Source: Dyadobacter sp. 50-39 (GTDB lineage: Bacteria; Bacteroidota; Bacteroidia; Cytophagales; Spirosomataceae). From it: a stretch of 64,000 nucleotides of DNA. The translations under genes and the position numbers were made by a program. The notes below the pieces were generated by a model, which saw nothing but the letters and a program-made list of their open reading frames with translations, searched no databases and was not told the DNA's origin. Location: NCBI GenBank assembly GCA_001898145.1, contig MKSR01000006.1, positions 1 to 64,000 of the forward strand, written 5' to 3'. This document shows positions 1 through 10,604 of this stretch, in pieces (position 1 is the stretch's first letter; each line of letters begins with the position of its first letter).

Positions 1-75
1 CAAAGCGTTCAGGGCACAGTTCAGAGGAGTTCGAAATGTTGAATTCTTCCTTTATCGACTTACTCAGTTATATGC

Positions 76-2058
76 TTAATCCAAGCTGCTCCACAACATT
101 TGGCCTTGATCCGTTTTCAACCGCATGGCTTTGGCTGCGGTTTCGTTAAGCATGATAGCCGTTGAATCTGTGGGATATTTCGAAATGTCGATTTCCCTGC
201 CCTCGACCAACGTAACCCCGGTCGTCGCGATAAATTCCCGATCCGCACCGAATAGATCAAATTCGACATTCTTGTCTGTTTCCACGCTTCCAGGAAATTG
301 CACACCCCATTGGCGCGTGTTCAGGCTGACCGTTGGCCCAAGTGATCTGGTGGCCGAAACGACTGCCCCACTGGCAATAAGCTGGTCGCGCAGAAGCGGG
401 TAATGCATTTCCAGTTTTCCCGGCAGCGCCGCATAAAGCAGGTGTTCTTTATTAAAACCGATGTTACGGCGTTCGGCATGATCAATCTGATTGCGGATCA
501 CCAAAGTGGAAATGATTAGCACAATGGCGAATGCAAATTGAAGTACAACCAAACCTTTCCTGGCAGGCGTGGCCGCAGTTCCGAATCGGTAAGGACCTTT
601 CAGGACTTTTGCCGGTTGAAATGATGATAGCACAAATGCAGGATAGCTTCCAGCCAACAGGCCAGTCAATAACACAAAAACAAGGCCCGACGCCCAGAAA
701 CCTGAAGAAGTAAAATCAAGCTGAAGATGCCTGCCAACCAGTTCGTTAAACGCAGGAATCACCGCCCAGATGACGACCACCGCAAGCAAGCCGGCGATCA
801 AGGCGAGTAGCACTGCTTCGCTGATAAAGCGCAATACGAGCGAGCCTTTGGCTGCGCCGGCAACCTTGCGCACACCGACCTCTTTGGCGCTCATTTCCCC
901 TCTTGCCGTGCTTAGATTGACAAAATTCACACATGCGGTAACCAAAATGAAAATGGCTACCGCGGCAAAAAGCCTCACAGCCACAATCCCGCCACCGACG
1001 ACCTCCCCCTTTTCTATTTTCGAATATAAATGCCACTTATGGGCTGAATGCAAAAAGATCTCCCGGTTAGCCACGTTATCGAGGGTACCCTTTAAATGAC
1101 GCGCCGTTACTTTCCTTATTTTTTGGTTTACCTCGGCTTGTTGCGCTCCCTGCCGCAACAGGACAAAAGTGCTCAAATTGTTGGATGTCCAGTCAGCGCT
1201 CGCAGAACCCGGCTTAAACATATAATCCGACGGTATCAGATAGTCAATGTCCTGAAACTGGCTGCTTTCGGGCAGGTTCTCCATGACAGTTGAAACCAGA
1301 AAATTGTCTTTATGGTCTATTTGAATCGTCTTCCCTACCGCATTTTCAGTTCCGAATAAATTCGTGGCCAACCTTCTTGAAATAATGATGTGCCCGGCGT
1401 CGGCTAAAAGCTGATTTTTGCTGCCGAGAAGCAGATCAATGTCAAAAATGTGAACGAAATCAGGATCTGCCAAGGCCCCCTTCACATTGCTGTTTAAGTC
1501 TCCGACAGACAAAAGCAGCGTCAATGGTGCATACCGCGTTGCCATCTCGATGTCCGGATAAGACGCTTCGAGCTCATGAGCCAGCGGTGAGGGGGTCGTT
1601 GGCCAAACCGTCTTCTCGTCATTAAAAACATCACGGTTATAAACCTGGTAGATACGGTCGACCTTGCGATAGCCGCGGTCAAATTGCAACTCGCTTTGAA
1701 TCCACAGAAAGATCAATGCCGACGCTGTCATCGCAACCATCAACCCCGTGATATTTATGAGGGCATAACCTTTCGCCTTAAGCAAGTTTCGCCACGAAAT
1801 GCGTAGATAAGTAGTAAGCATATCGAAAGAAAAGATTGGTGTCTGATTTTGAGAAGGCCTGCGCCTTTGTTTGAAAAGAAACCGAGCGAAACCCAGCACT
1901 TCAAGCGTATACCGGATTTTGGCCCGGCGGACATCCGATCGTGATGCGCGCCTCTGAAAACGTTCTTGCAAGTCGCCCTGCACTTCTTCGACTTGCTCTG
2001 GGTGGCAAAAAAGACTTAGCAGCCAATTAGCCAATCTTGGTGGGTTTGGACGGGTCAT
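76..2058 (-). pseudogene. ABC transporter permease (FtsX/MacB type), C-terminally truncated
   Basis: The product is 660 residues. Residues 1-70 form the permease-prefix domain seen in Bacteroidota FtsX permeases. A first membrane helix lies near 97-120, a MacB-like periplasmic domain near 120-325, and the first FtsX membrane block near 365-535, with the motif ARGEMSAKEVGVRKVAGA at the usual cytosolic loop. The family normally runs to about 790-880 residues, with a second periplasmic domain and a second FtsX block. Here the reading ends in the middle of the second periplasmic domain, and no frame in bases 1-75 continues it. The start codon overlaps the PadR stop in an ATGA, so the two are translationally coupled. 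The protein probably cannot form a normal transporter; a sequencing frameshift is the alternative. Confidence 0.75.
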
Positions 2059-2393
2059 ATTCCTTGCACGAGCAAACCCTTCGAAAAAATTGACTCCCAG
2101 AGTTTTGAGCGCATATCCCTTATACTCTCCAAGGCCTGGCCACCAAGCGTAGTAACTGTAAACAGTCGTTTCCGCCTTCCACCCCGCTCCTGGGTTGCTT
2201 CACCGAACGCGGATCTAAGCATTCCCTTCTCTTCAAGTCGTTGCAAGGCGGCATGAACGGCGCTTATACTCACCGATCGGCCAGTCTGTGCCTGCATTTC
2301 GTCGGCGATTGCAGCGCCATATGCGCCCGGATGCAGAATCGTTACAGTCAGCAGCACGAGCTCTTCAAACTCGCCTAAATAGTTTCTTTTCAT
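2055..2393 (-). CDS. PadR family transcriptional regulator
   Basis: This 112-residue winged-helix protein has the PadR pattern: an N-terminal LGEFEELVLLTV helix, then a turn with SISAVHAALQRLEEKGML as the recognition region, then a GGRRKRLFTVT wing. PadR proteins of this short class repress neighbouring ABC permease genes. It is the first gene of a two-gene unit, and its stop overlaps the permease start by four bases. Repression of the permease is inferred from this arrangement. The effector is unknown. Confidence 0.88.
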   Translation of the reverse strand: MKRNYLGEFEELVLLTVTILHPGAYGAAIADEMQAQTGRSVSISAVHAALQRLEEKGMLRSAFGEATQERGGRRKRLFTVTTLGGQALESIRDMRSKLWESIFSKGLLVQGI

Positions 2394-3165
2394 AAAAACA
2401 TAACTTCAACTTTTGTAGACAAAATAACGTGCCATTAACAACACAGTATGCAAAATACTGGTTAATAATAACTTATGGTTTTCCTATTAGACTAGACCGT
2501 CCGTAAATGGACATTCTGTAACGCTACCGAACAGTTGCGAAAAAGAAATTAGAATATGGGCTTCCATTTAAACACATCATTGACTTTGAGAAACTTATCA
2601 ACAAAGTAAAAAGGCGAAATCCGCTACCAGTGTCGCTCCTATTTTGTCACTTAATATAACTGTCGTTTTCAGATCAAAAGAGGTTCTCTTGATTTAAACA
2701 AATTGATAATGGAAAGAAGTTTTTCTGGCAAATGCTACCCATCGCTTCAACACCTACGCGGTTAACAACATCTTACACTCTCCGAAAACCTGTACGCTTC
2801 AATGACCATCACATAGTATCATATGATCTTGCGATATGTGTTACAAGTAGCAAAGTCTGTCCAAGTCACAAATGTTGTTGTCGTAGGTGGGCTATAAATC
2901 GTTCTAAGTGGCTCTTGGTTGCAGGCGTTCAAAAAAAAAACATATAAAAATATACCGATCGGTATATTTTTATTACATTTGTCGTGTCGATCGAAGAAAA
3001 CGGATCTGCATTGAACGGCTTTAAAGGGAATGATGAAACGCCAGCCCTTTCAGAAGCAGTAAAAGGTTAATCAAATTCAGCATGAGCGAAGTCGAACTAC
3101 GGTCGTTGCTACCGGCCCGTGAACATTATGCATCATAAATCAACTACTAATCAGACGTATCAAAA
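2394..3165. other. Intergenic region without a recognisable gene
   Basis: About 770 bases of AT-rich sequence separate the divergent PadR and 240-residue genes. The short open frames inside show no family pattern and no protein-like composition. The one clear element is the long perfect palindrome at 2944-2973. No decayed gene was recognised. Confidence 0.5.
2944..2973. promoter_or_regulatory. Perfect 30-bp palindrome, TetR-type operator candidate
   Basis: Bases 2944-2973 equal their own reverse complement. The core is TACCGATCGGTA with AT-rich flanks. The TACCGA/TCGGTA half-sites are the same as in the two operators beside the TetR gene at 52.4 kb, but here they abut with no spacer. It lies about 190 bases upstream of the gene at 3166. 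TetR binding is inferred from form; no TetR gene is adjacent. Confidence 0.55.
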
Positions 3166-3888
3166 ATGAAAGATCTATTATCGCTGACAATTCAAGCGCA
3201 CGGCGGAATCGAAAACTGGAAGAAATACACCAAGGTCTTTGCCAGCATTAAAGCCGGCGGATTGACCTGGGAGCGCAAACAGCAACCTGGCATTTTAGCC
3301 GATATCAACGTTATCGCCGACACCCACAGGCAATTTCTTGTTTATCAACCCAACGATGATCAACAAGTTCAGGTAGTCTTCGAGCCTAATCGAGTGGCCT
3401 TTGAAAAAAGGAGCGGGCAGCTCATAGAAGAACTGTCCGATCCCCGGAGCTCATTCGATGGGCACCTAAGATCAACGCCCTGGACACGTTTGCAAGCGTT
3501 TTACTTCGCAAGTTATGCGATTTGGACATACCTGAATGCCCCCTTCAATTTTGTTGATCCAGGTTACCGAACCCTGGAAATAGAGCCCTGGGAGGAAAAT
3601 GGGGAGCATTGGCGCAGGCTCAAAGTAACCTTCCCCGATTCGATCGCTACACACAGCACAGTACAGACCTTCTACATCGATAAAACAGGTTTAATTCGAC
3701 GGCACGATTATGATGTCCAGATTTCAGAAGGCGTAACCAGCGCACATTATCTGCTTGACTACGTAGAAGTGCAGGGTATCAAGTTTCCCACTCACAGGCG
3801 TGTTTTCGTCAGACAGCAGGACAATACCCCTCTTTTGCCAGAACCGGTACTTGTCGACCTGCATCTTAGTGACTTTAAGCTTCTTTGA
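3166..3888 (+). CDS. Hypothetical protein, lipoprotein-localisation-fold-like
   Basis: The product has 240 residues and no signal peptide or membrane helix. It starts with the pattern LLSLTIQAHGGIENWKK, found at the start of a family of uncharacterised proteins with an expected LolA/LppX-like beta fold. Alternating hydrophobic strands run through the rest, with a YVEVQGIKFPTHRRVF segment typical of that family. I know of no enzymatic residues to point to. The gene stands alone, with a strong palindrome in its upstream region, so TetR-type control is plausible. The function is unknown. Confidence 0.6.
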   Translation: MKDLLSLTIQAHGGIENWKKYTKVFASIKAGGLTWERKQQPGILADINVIADTHRQFLVYQPNDDQQVQVVFEPNRVAFEKRSGQLIEELSDPRSSFDGHLRSTPWTRLQAFYFASYAIWTYLNAPFNFVDPGYRTLEIEPWEENGEHWRRLKVTFPDSIATHSTVQTFYIDKTGLIRRHDYDVQISEGVTSAHYLLDYVEVQGIKFPTHRRVFVRQQDNTPLLPEPVLVDLHLSDFKLL

Positions 3889-4095
3889 GCCCGACACCAG
3901 TAGCATCCACAATAGCAGTCAATTGCTAATAATATAGACGCAAAGCAGGTGATTAGACCTTCCGGGCAGCATGAAGGACGGCAACTTCCGGCAGGCCGTA
4001 TTGCGGTATGCCACCAGTACCGAAGGCATGCCTGCATTCACCGTTAATGACGGTAGGATGAAACTAGCGATTGCATGGATGCCAACTACTTATAG

Positions 4096-7000
4096 CTATT
4101 GATCAGATTTTGTAATTACATCATCGAATAGAATAACTGCCTTATTAAAAGCAGCTCGCAATTCGCCAAAAATGCTTGTAAGTATTTGAGGGTCGCCTTG
4201 CTCGATGTGTTCGATTTCAGCCGACAACCGATGAACGTTTGGCAAACATGCATAAGCCGCTATCCCTTTCAGTTTGTGGGCTGCAAATTTGACGGCCTTG
4301 AAATCCTGCGCTTTTATATGCCCTTCCAGCTCATTGAAAGTGGCCGATAGAGAGCTTTTGGTTACAATTAGGTATTCCTTTACAAAGTCTTTGTCACCCA
4401 AAAAAGTTTCTACCAATTTATCCAAATTAAAATCGGTAGCTTGTTCGGCCGGAACCCCGGCAGCACTTGGCGTCGTACTGTTTTCAGGCACAGGAACCTG
4501 ACCATTTAGTTGTTCGGCCAAGACTTGTCTGAGGACTTGCTCGACTACAGGTTTAGTCAAATAGGCATTCATGCCGGCTTGCACGCTCCTGTCGCGGTCC
4601 TCTTTAAAACCGCCTGCGCTGAGCGCGACAATTGGCAGCATATCAGCGCCTGGCAACTTGCGGATTTGTCGGCTCGATTCGTATCCGTCCATTTCCGGCA
4701 TCTGAATATCCATCAGGATAAGGTCAGGAAGGGTTTCGGTACAAATTTCTAGCGCCTGGATGCCATTTTTAGCTTGCGAAATCCTCGAATTCGGCAAAAG
4801 CCGTTGAACCAGAATGTTAGTCAGGAAAAGGTTGGCATCGTTATCGTCGGCAATCAGCACATGTAGCTCCGAGCCGGATACCGGTGTGGCGGATTTTGAT
4901 TTCTTTTCAAAAACCGAAGCAATTGTCTTTTTGGAGACCTTGTTGACAAAGCTAACGATATTGTCAATTTTAACCGGCTTGCTCAGATGTTCCATGACCC
5001 CCAACCGGCTTACAGCTTCATTGACGATTATATCATCGGCAGAACTATGCAGCAGAAGGATCGGTAACACGTTGGGGTCAAGTTCCTTCCTGATCTGATC
5101 GATCATGGCAATGCCATCCATTTCCGGCATATGAAAATCGATTACGGCAGCGTCATAGCTGCGTGCTTTGAGCAGTGCCAATCCTTCGGCGCCTGACCGG
5201 GCGGAATCTGTACTGATGTGGAATAGCTCGAAGATCGACGCTAGGATCATCTGATTATGCTCGTTGTCGTCGACAATCAAAACATGTTGGATCTGTTCGA
5301 CTTTTTCGAATGCGAACGCATAAGAATCATCAACGTTTACCTCGATGTCAAACGAGAATGTACTACCCTTGCCGAGCTGGCTGGTAAGCTGCAGCTGGCT
5401 ACCCATCATGGCCAGCAAACGGTTCGATATTGTCAGTCCCAGTCCGGTGCCTCCATACTTTTTGGCCACGCTTCCATCTTCCTGGGTAAAAGCGGTGAAT
5501 ATTTTCTCGACCCGGTCTGCCCGGATTCCGATCCCGGTATCCCTGACCGAGAACCGGATTTTCTGCTGTGTCTGTCCTGTTTGTCCCACCGGGACCACGC
5601 TTAATTCAATCTCGCCGTGATCTGTAAACTTGGCTGCATTGCTGAGCAGATTCAGCAACACCTGTTTCAGTCTGATTTCATCCACCCAGGCATACCGGGG
5701 CAACGAGGGTGACAGGTTCAGAAGGAACTCAACCCCTTTCTTCTGGATCGAGTATGAAACGATATCAGTCGCTTGTGAAATAATTTCAAGCAGATCGCAC
5801 CGTGCGACATCCAGTTCCAACTTCCCGGCCTCAATCTTGGAAAAATCAAGTATGTCATTAATTACCCCCATCAATGCCGTTGCCGACTGATTGACTATAT
5901 TAAGATATTGACCCTGCAGCGCCGAAATCTCAGTCTTTAGAAGTAGGTCGGTAAACCCTATAATCCCGTTGAGCGGAGTCCTGATTTCATGGCTCATGCT
6001 GGCCAAAAACTCCGATTTGGCCACACTGGCCTGCTCTGCGGCCAGCTTGGCAGCACTAAGCTCCTGGCGCTGGGCCACATCGGCCGTCACATCGCTTGTA
6101 AACATCATAATGCCCCCTACCTTACCGTCATGCAAAAACCAGGGCCTTACCTCCCAGCTCAGGTACTGATCATGTGACCATCCCGGCGGTCGCCAGCATT
6201 CTTCATGGTTTCTCAGGATTTCTCCTTGCAGGCATCGCTGGTGGATATCCTTCCACTGCTCGCTGATATTAGGGAAAACTTCATAATGCGATAGGCCCAG
6301 CACTTGCCGGTTTTCAAGATGGTAATCTTCAATCCATTTTTGGCTGGTTGCAAGGTAACAGATATTGGTATCGAACATGGCTACTGCCGCCGGCGCATGG
6401 GTAACAAAAGCAGATAGCCTGGCTTTTTCCTGTAACAGCGCATTCTGGGTCGTCTGTATCTCGGTCATGTCGGTGGCAATACCAAGGTACCCCGCTATTT
6501 CCCCACCCTCGGATCGAATCACGGTCACTGTCAGGTTGACCGGTATCAAAGAACCGTCCTTTCTTTTGTAGGTCCAGTCGCGTACGTCAGAGCCATGCTG
6601 TTCAGCGTGGTGCACAAAGGTCCTGAAACCCGAAATAGGTAGGTTGTATTCGTCAGAAAGTTCCGACGCCCTGCGCTCGAGCTCACTTCCAAGGTGGATA
6701 ATCTCCGGTGAGCCGATGCCAACGAGCTCTTCGGCTTTGTAGCCCAGCATATTCTCTGCCCCCTTGTTGAACATCGTAATGATACCGGCCTGGTCTGTCG
6801 CAATAATGCTGATTTTTGAAGCAGAATCCAGCACATCTTGCAGAAGTTTTCGCGACCTAGAGATTTCGACTTCCCGTTTTTTCCTTTCATTGATATCTTG
6901 GAAGGTACCGAAAAGACGTACGCATTGGCCATTAACGAATTCGGCCTTGCCAATAGCCCTCACCCATAAATGGTTGCCCTTAGCTGTAATCAATTCCAAT

Positions 7001-7974
7001 TCTACATCGTATTCCCGCCCCTCTGTAATGGCATCCCGCACACAGGCCTCGATCAGCGCTCTGCTATGCCCTTGCTTATAAAACGAAAGCCCCATCTGGA
7101 TATCGGGGACGAAATCCGCTTCAACTTCATGGATTTCCCGCGTGACCTGTGTCCAAAAAACTTTGCCTTTCTTTATGTCTACCTCCCACCCTCCTACCCG
7201 GGCTGTTTTATTGGTCTCGGCCAGCAGCTCCTGAAGCCGCTCCATCTGCCTTGCCATTTTATGAGAGCCTGTGATATCGACTGCATTGCCGATCACAACG
7301 TCGTGTTGGCCCTTTTGACGGACTAGACTATTTCGGTATCTCCATACCATCTTTTTGCCGTTCTTATGCAGGATTGGCATGACGCCTTCGGCATGCCCGC
7401 TGTGAAGCACCTGTTGAAGATAATCCGTGAAGGCAGGTGCCGAGCCAGTAGGCATTAGATCCAGTAGCATCTTGCCAATTAGCTCCTCGGGCGTGTAGCC
7501 CAAACTTTCCGCGCCTGATGGGTTGACCGATAATAAAACGCCCTGACTGTCGTGCATGCACATCAGATCATGAGAGTGCTCAAAAAAAAGCTTGTAAAGG
7601 CCGGAATGGGTTTGAAGTAAACCTTCATCGGACTGGACCAGCCCTTGGATCACCCAACTGTTCTGGTCTATATTAAGCACGTAATGCCACTCTACAACTT
7701 TGTAAGACCCATCGTTTGCCCGGATCCTGGCCGCAAATACGTCAATTCGTTGATAGCGAAGTGAATTTAGGTTTACGATAGTTTCCCGCCGCTCGTCTGG
7801 ATGGACCAAATCAAATAATAGTCGTCTATTGACCTGAGCATTTTCCAGGCCAAATACGGCTTGAAACGAGGCACTCGCTATGACTGATAAGGCGTTTTTG
7901 GTAAATGCTAGCGTCAAAACCTGACTATGCCAGGGTTTTGGGTTAGTGCTGGCATTGGTTTGTTTTTCCTGCAT
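4096..7974 (-). CDS. Hybrid sensor histidine kinase, five PAS domains, two receivers and HPt
   Basis: The product has 1292 residues. Five PAS/PAC units occupy roughly 15-110, 125-235, 255-365, 375-500 and 515-635. The dimerisation and phosphoacceptor motif [10 protein letters not shown] has His662, and the ATPase domain follows to about 885 with DTGIGI and GGTGLGL boxes. Two receiver domains have phosphoacceptors Asp946 (DFHMPEMDG) and Asp1089 (DIQMPEMDG). A C-terminal HPt domain has His1233 in AHKLKG. There is no membrane segment, so it senses in the cytosol. This is a complete four-step phosphorelay on one chain. The final receiver must be a separate protein; the REC-CRP regulator at 10.6 kb is one nearby candidate, but nothing in the sequence proves the pairing. 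Confidence 0.93.
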   Translation of the reverse strand: MQEKQTNASTNPKPWHSQVLTLAFTKNALSVIASASFQAVFGLENAQVNRRLLFDLVHPDERRETIVNLNSLRYQRIDVFAARIRANDGSYKVVEWHYVLNIDQNSWVIQGLVQSDEGLLQTHSGLYKLFFEHSHDLMCMHDSQGVLLSVNPSGAESLGYTPEELIGKMLLDLMPTGSAPAFTDYLQQVLHSGHAEGVMPILHKNGKKMVWRYRNSLVRQKGQHDVVIGNAVDITGSHKMARQMERLQELLAETNKTARVGGWEVDIKKGKVFWTQVTREIHEVEADFVPDIQMGLSFYKQGHSRALIEACVRDAITEGREYDVELELITAKGNHLWVRAIGKAEFVNGQCVRLFGTFQDINERKKREVEISRSRKLLQDVLDSASKISIIATDQAGIITMFNKGAENMLGYKAEELVGIGSPEIIHLGSELERRASELSDEYNLPISGFRTFVHHAEQHGSDVRDWTYKRKDGSLIPVNLTVTVIRSEGGEIAGYLGIATDMTEIQTTQNALLQEKARLSAFVTHAPAAVAMFDTNICYLATSQKWIEDYHLENRQVLGLSHYEVFPNISEQWKDIHQRCLQGEILRNHEECWRPPGWSHDQYLSWEVRPWFLHDGKVGGIMMFTSDVTADVAQRQELSAAKLAAEQASVAKSEFLASMSHEIRTPLNGIIGFTDLLLKTEISALQGQYLNIVNQSATALMGVINDILDFSKIEAGKLELDVARCDLLEIISQATDIVSYSIQKKGVEFLLNLSPSLPRYAWVDEIRLKQVLLNLLSNAAKFTDHGEIELSVVPVGQTGQTQQKIRFSVRDTGIGIRADRVEKIFTAFTQEDGSVAKKYGGTGLGLTISNRLLAMMGSQLQLTSQLGKGSTFSFDIEVNVDDSYAFAFEKVEQIQHVLIVDDNEHNQMILASIFELFHISTDSARSGAEGLALLKARSYDAAVIDFHMPEMDGIAMIDQIRKELDPNVLPILLLHSSADDIIVNEAVSRLGVMEHLSKPVKIDNIVSFVNKVSKKTIASVFEKKSKSATPVSGSELHVLIADDNDANLFLTNILVQRLLPNSRISQAKNGIQALEICTETLPDLILMDIQMPEMDGYESSRQIRKLPGADMLPIVALSAGGFKEDRDRSVQAGMNAYLTKPVVEQVLRQVLAEQLNGQVPVPENSTTPSAAGVPAEQATDFNLDKLVETFLGDKDFVKEYLIVTKSSLSATFNELEGHIKAQDFKAVKFAAHKLKGIAAYACLPNVHRLSAEIEHIEQGDPQILTSIFGELRAAFNKAVILFDDVITKSDQ

Positions 7975-8249
7975 TTAGTGGGAGGGTGAATGTATTGACC
8001 GCTTTATGTCGTAAAGCAGCCGAAGCGATGCTGCAATTTACACCTGTTTAAAGGCAATGTCAATATATTACTACACTAAGAGCGAACTCCCATTCGACTG
8101 GTTGATCATTGATCTAAAGGCAATTTAGCGTTGCTACGAATCCTTTTTAATAGCGCCCTGTTAACTCCACAGTCAAAAAAGAACGGTACGGGGTCAAATA
8201 ATGTTACCTACTCCACTCTCTGTGATTAGCAAACCATTGCCCAACGCGT

Positions 8250-9749
8250 TTATCCGATATGGAGCAGCTTGTAAACAGCATCCCGTGCAGACCTTACCGA
8301 ATATTCAACACTAAGTGATGGATAGTTTTCCAATCTTGAGAACTGGCCGATAATGGCAAAATTACTGGCGTGATCCGGAACTACGCTGGGCTTGTCCTGT
8401 GCAGCGGTAGCAAGCAACGGTGCGGTGAAATATGGAAAAACGATCGGACGGCAAATCGCATGTTCAAGTATTCTGTGCTGATGCTCTCCAAATCCCAGGT
8501 GCGCGATCAGTTCTTTGAGAATCTCTTCTCCTGAACACTCTATCATGGCTTTTTTAATAAAATTACCCAGATTATATGGGTTCATAGCATATCCCCAGAA
8601 GGTATATAATCCCTCAGGCTGACCTAAAAAGTACGGCTGGTGGGGTAAACAAAACGAGATTGACCAGTTTGAACCAGGTAAGGTAGTAAGCCCTGCCGAT
8701 CCGTCAATATTGCCGCTGAGCTGCTCCATCAGCTGGAAAAACTTACCATTCGGGCTCGTTACAGTGAAGGAGACTATTGTAGTTTGGCGGATCCTGTCAA
8801 CAAAATTGGATGGATTTCCCAGATCGCTATACTTTTTGGAAAGCGTATGCCATAACGCCCAGTCTCTGCCGGGCAGATCCTGCAATTCCGCAGAACTTTG
8901 ATGGTCGCCCACAGAAAAATCGGAGGTGACTGAACCGGTTGTCACGAACACATAATCACCTGCTCCAAGCGGCAAAGTGACATCATTTCCCATTTGACTA
9001 TACGCGATTTGTTCAGCAGTCCGCACGTTCTCGCTGCTCTGGGAAAATGCTATATCGGTAACCTCGCAACCAGTTTTAATATCGACGCCACGGTCGGTCA
9101 ACCAACGTAGTGCCGGGAAAATGAGGCTATCGAACTGATTATGTTTTGTTGCCTGCAACCCTTCTAAGGTATCGACGCGGATCTGATGGCGCTCGACCAG
9201 TTGATAACAAAGCATGAGTTGATTGATGGAATGCCAAGGCTGAAGGCAAAACACGGAGCCAAACATTGACCAGGCGTCGGAATCAAAAAAAGCCGGATCG
9301 AAAAAGTGCTCTATCGGCTCATCGACCAGCTGCCCGTTGTTGAAAGCAACTGTCTTAATATCGAGCATTCGACTGGTTAGCTCGCTTTCATCAATCCAGA
9401 CCGGCTTGCCATCTTTTACCAGTCTTGCGCGAGCGGACACCCTAAGCTGATCGTTGAAACTTATTGTCTCTTCCAATACCGTTTTGTCAGCAACACCGAT
9501 TGAGCCAATTGCCGACATAAGGTCAAAAGTGGCGATACATGAGGAATTAAGCATTCGAATGCCTTTAATCTTGTAGCCTTCGTGGTGCAGGCAAAACTCT
9601 TGCATACTTCCTCCGGCCGCATTCGATCTTTCGAAAATGGTGATATGCTCGCCGGCGAATCCAGCGTCACGAATCAAATACACTGCAACTGCCAGTGATT
9701 CTAAACCGCCTCCAACAAGATACGCCTTGGCTGATTTATTGACGATCAT
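8250..9749 (-). CDS. Oleate hydratase (MCRA) family FAD protein with substituted catalytic positions
   Basis: The 499-residue protein begins with an FAD-binding Rossmann motif (VGGGLESLAVAVYL) and keeps family landmarks such as WSMFG followed by PWHS, and NQFDSLIFP. Oleate hydratases add water to the C9 double bond of unsaturated fatty acids using FAD as a structural cofactor. By my alignment from memory, the family RGGRE loop carrying the catalytic Glu reads KGIRM here, and the YNQY segment carrying the catalytic Tyr reads HNQF. Length is shorter than the usual 530-590. It is therefore a divergent member whose hydratase activity is doubtful. The gene stands alone between the hybrid kinase and a decayed kinase. 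Confidence 0.72.
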   Translation of the reverse strand: MIVNKSAKAYLVGGGLESLAVAVYLIRDAGFAGEHITIFERSNAAGGSMQEFCLHHEGYKIKGIRMLNSSCIATFDLMSAIGSIGVADKTVLEETISFNDQLRVSARARLVKDGKPVWIDESELTSRMLDIKTVAFNNGQLVDEPIEHFFDPAFFDSDAWSMFGSVFCLQPWHSINQLMLCYQLVERHQIRVDTLEGLQATKHNQFDSLIFPALRWLTDRGVDIKTGCEVTDIAFSQSSENVRTAEQIAYSQMGNDVTLPLGAGDYVFVTTGSVTSDFSVGDHQSSAELQDLPGRDWALWHTLSKKYSDLGNPSNFVDRIRQTTIVSFTVTSPNGKFFQLMEQLSGNIDGSAGLTTLPGSNWSISFCLPHQPYFLGQPEGLYTFWGYAMNPYNLGNFIKKAMIECSGEEILKELIAHLGFGEHQHRILEHAICRPIVFPYFTAPLLATAAQDKPSVVPDHASNFAIIGQFSRLENYPSLSVEYSVRSARDAVYKLLHIG

Positions 9750-9955
9750 AACTAATGCCCATTCTATGGTTACTCGATCGCAATTTAACAGAAATAGCTT
9801 GAGCCTGAACCGTTGCAGTGAAAATCCGTCGTCTTTTTGCCAGCTTCAAAAACGTGGAAGGCACAACTATTGCAGTTGACGACCATTTGTTACCTATTGG
9901 CTTGCCAATTAAGTATCTGGTGCGGTAGGTTGAGCAAGTCAAAATCGAACCTACG

Positions 9956-10496
9956 ATGCTGAACGCAATTTTTACATATGCCACAAAGGGCATCCTTGTT
10001 GTTGACGCACAGAGCATATTGTCTTGCCAAACCCGAAAACGGCAGGGCTATTTGGTTACAAAAAATACGATTTGAGCATGCAAAATCGAAGGCTTATCTC
10101 CTAGCAGCTTTCCTACCATACTAAGCGCCGCGCCGGGCATTTTAGTAATGCAAAGGCCCGCGGCAGCGGTGGTCAAACCTAGCTTTTGGGAAGGCGGAAA
10201 GATGGCAGCGCGTTTCCCGTAGAAGTGATCGTGAGTCCTTTCGGACCGATGAAGGACAATTTCTCGTCGCAATTATCGTCGACATTATTGAAAGAAAAAG
10301 GCAGCAACAAATTAAATTGGAGGATGATCAGCACAACAATCAACTAAATGCACAGCTTGAAGAAAGGGGCAACAGCGCACCATCGAGCTTGACAACCAAA
10401 TCAGGGCCTTTGAATAGTGCCAAACGAAGTGATCAAGGCGCTAGATAAAGAGCGGAAATTGAATCATTGAAAAGCCAGTTCACGTGAATTAACGTG
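9956..10496 (+). pseudogene. Decayed PAS-domain sensor kinase
   Basis: Reading across frames gives a recognisable PAS/PAC and linker series: NAIFTYATKGILVVDAQ at 9962, LFGYKK, KIEGLSPSSF, LLGRRKDGSAFPVEV near 10180, RTDEGQFLVAIIVDIIERKR, then the coiled-coil linker LNAQLEER, IELDNQIRAFE, EVIKALDKERKLNH and LKSQFT. Several frameshifts and at least two in-frame stops break it, and no HisKA or ATPase domain follows. It sits about 110 bases upstream of the intact REC-CRP regulator on the same strand, where a cognate kinase would be expected. I infer that this was the partner kinase and has been lost. Confidence 0.75.
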
Positions 10497-10604
10497 AGGT
10501 ACTGTCTCAATGCACAGCACGACAGGGCCACAAAGTACTTTCTGGATCGCACTTGTCGACAAAGTCCCCTAAATGGGTACGGACTAACATCTATCTAAGA
10601 ATTC

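Noticed and set aside
3971-4102. A 43-codon plus-strand frame before the hybrid kinase gene
   Set aside because: It matches no family, overlaps the 3' end of the opposite gene and has no promoter-like sequence; it may be a scrap of decayed DNA.
9736-10017. A 93-codon minus-strand open frame
   Set aside because: The plus strand in the same stretch shows clear PAS-domain remnants, so the minus frame is a shadow of the decayed kinase.
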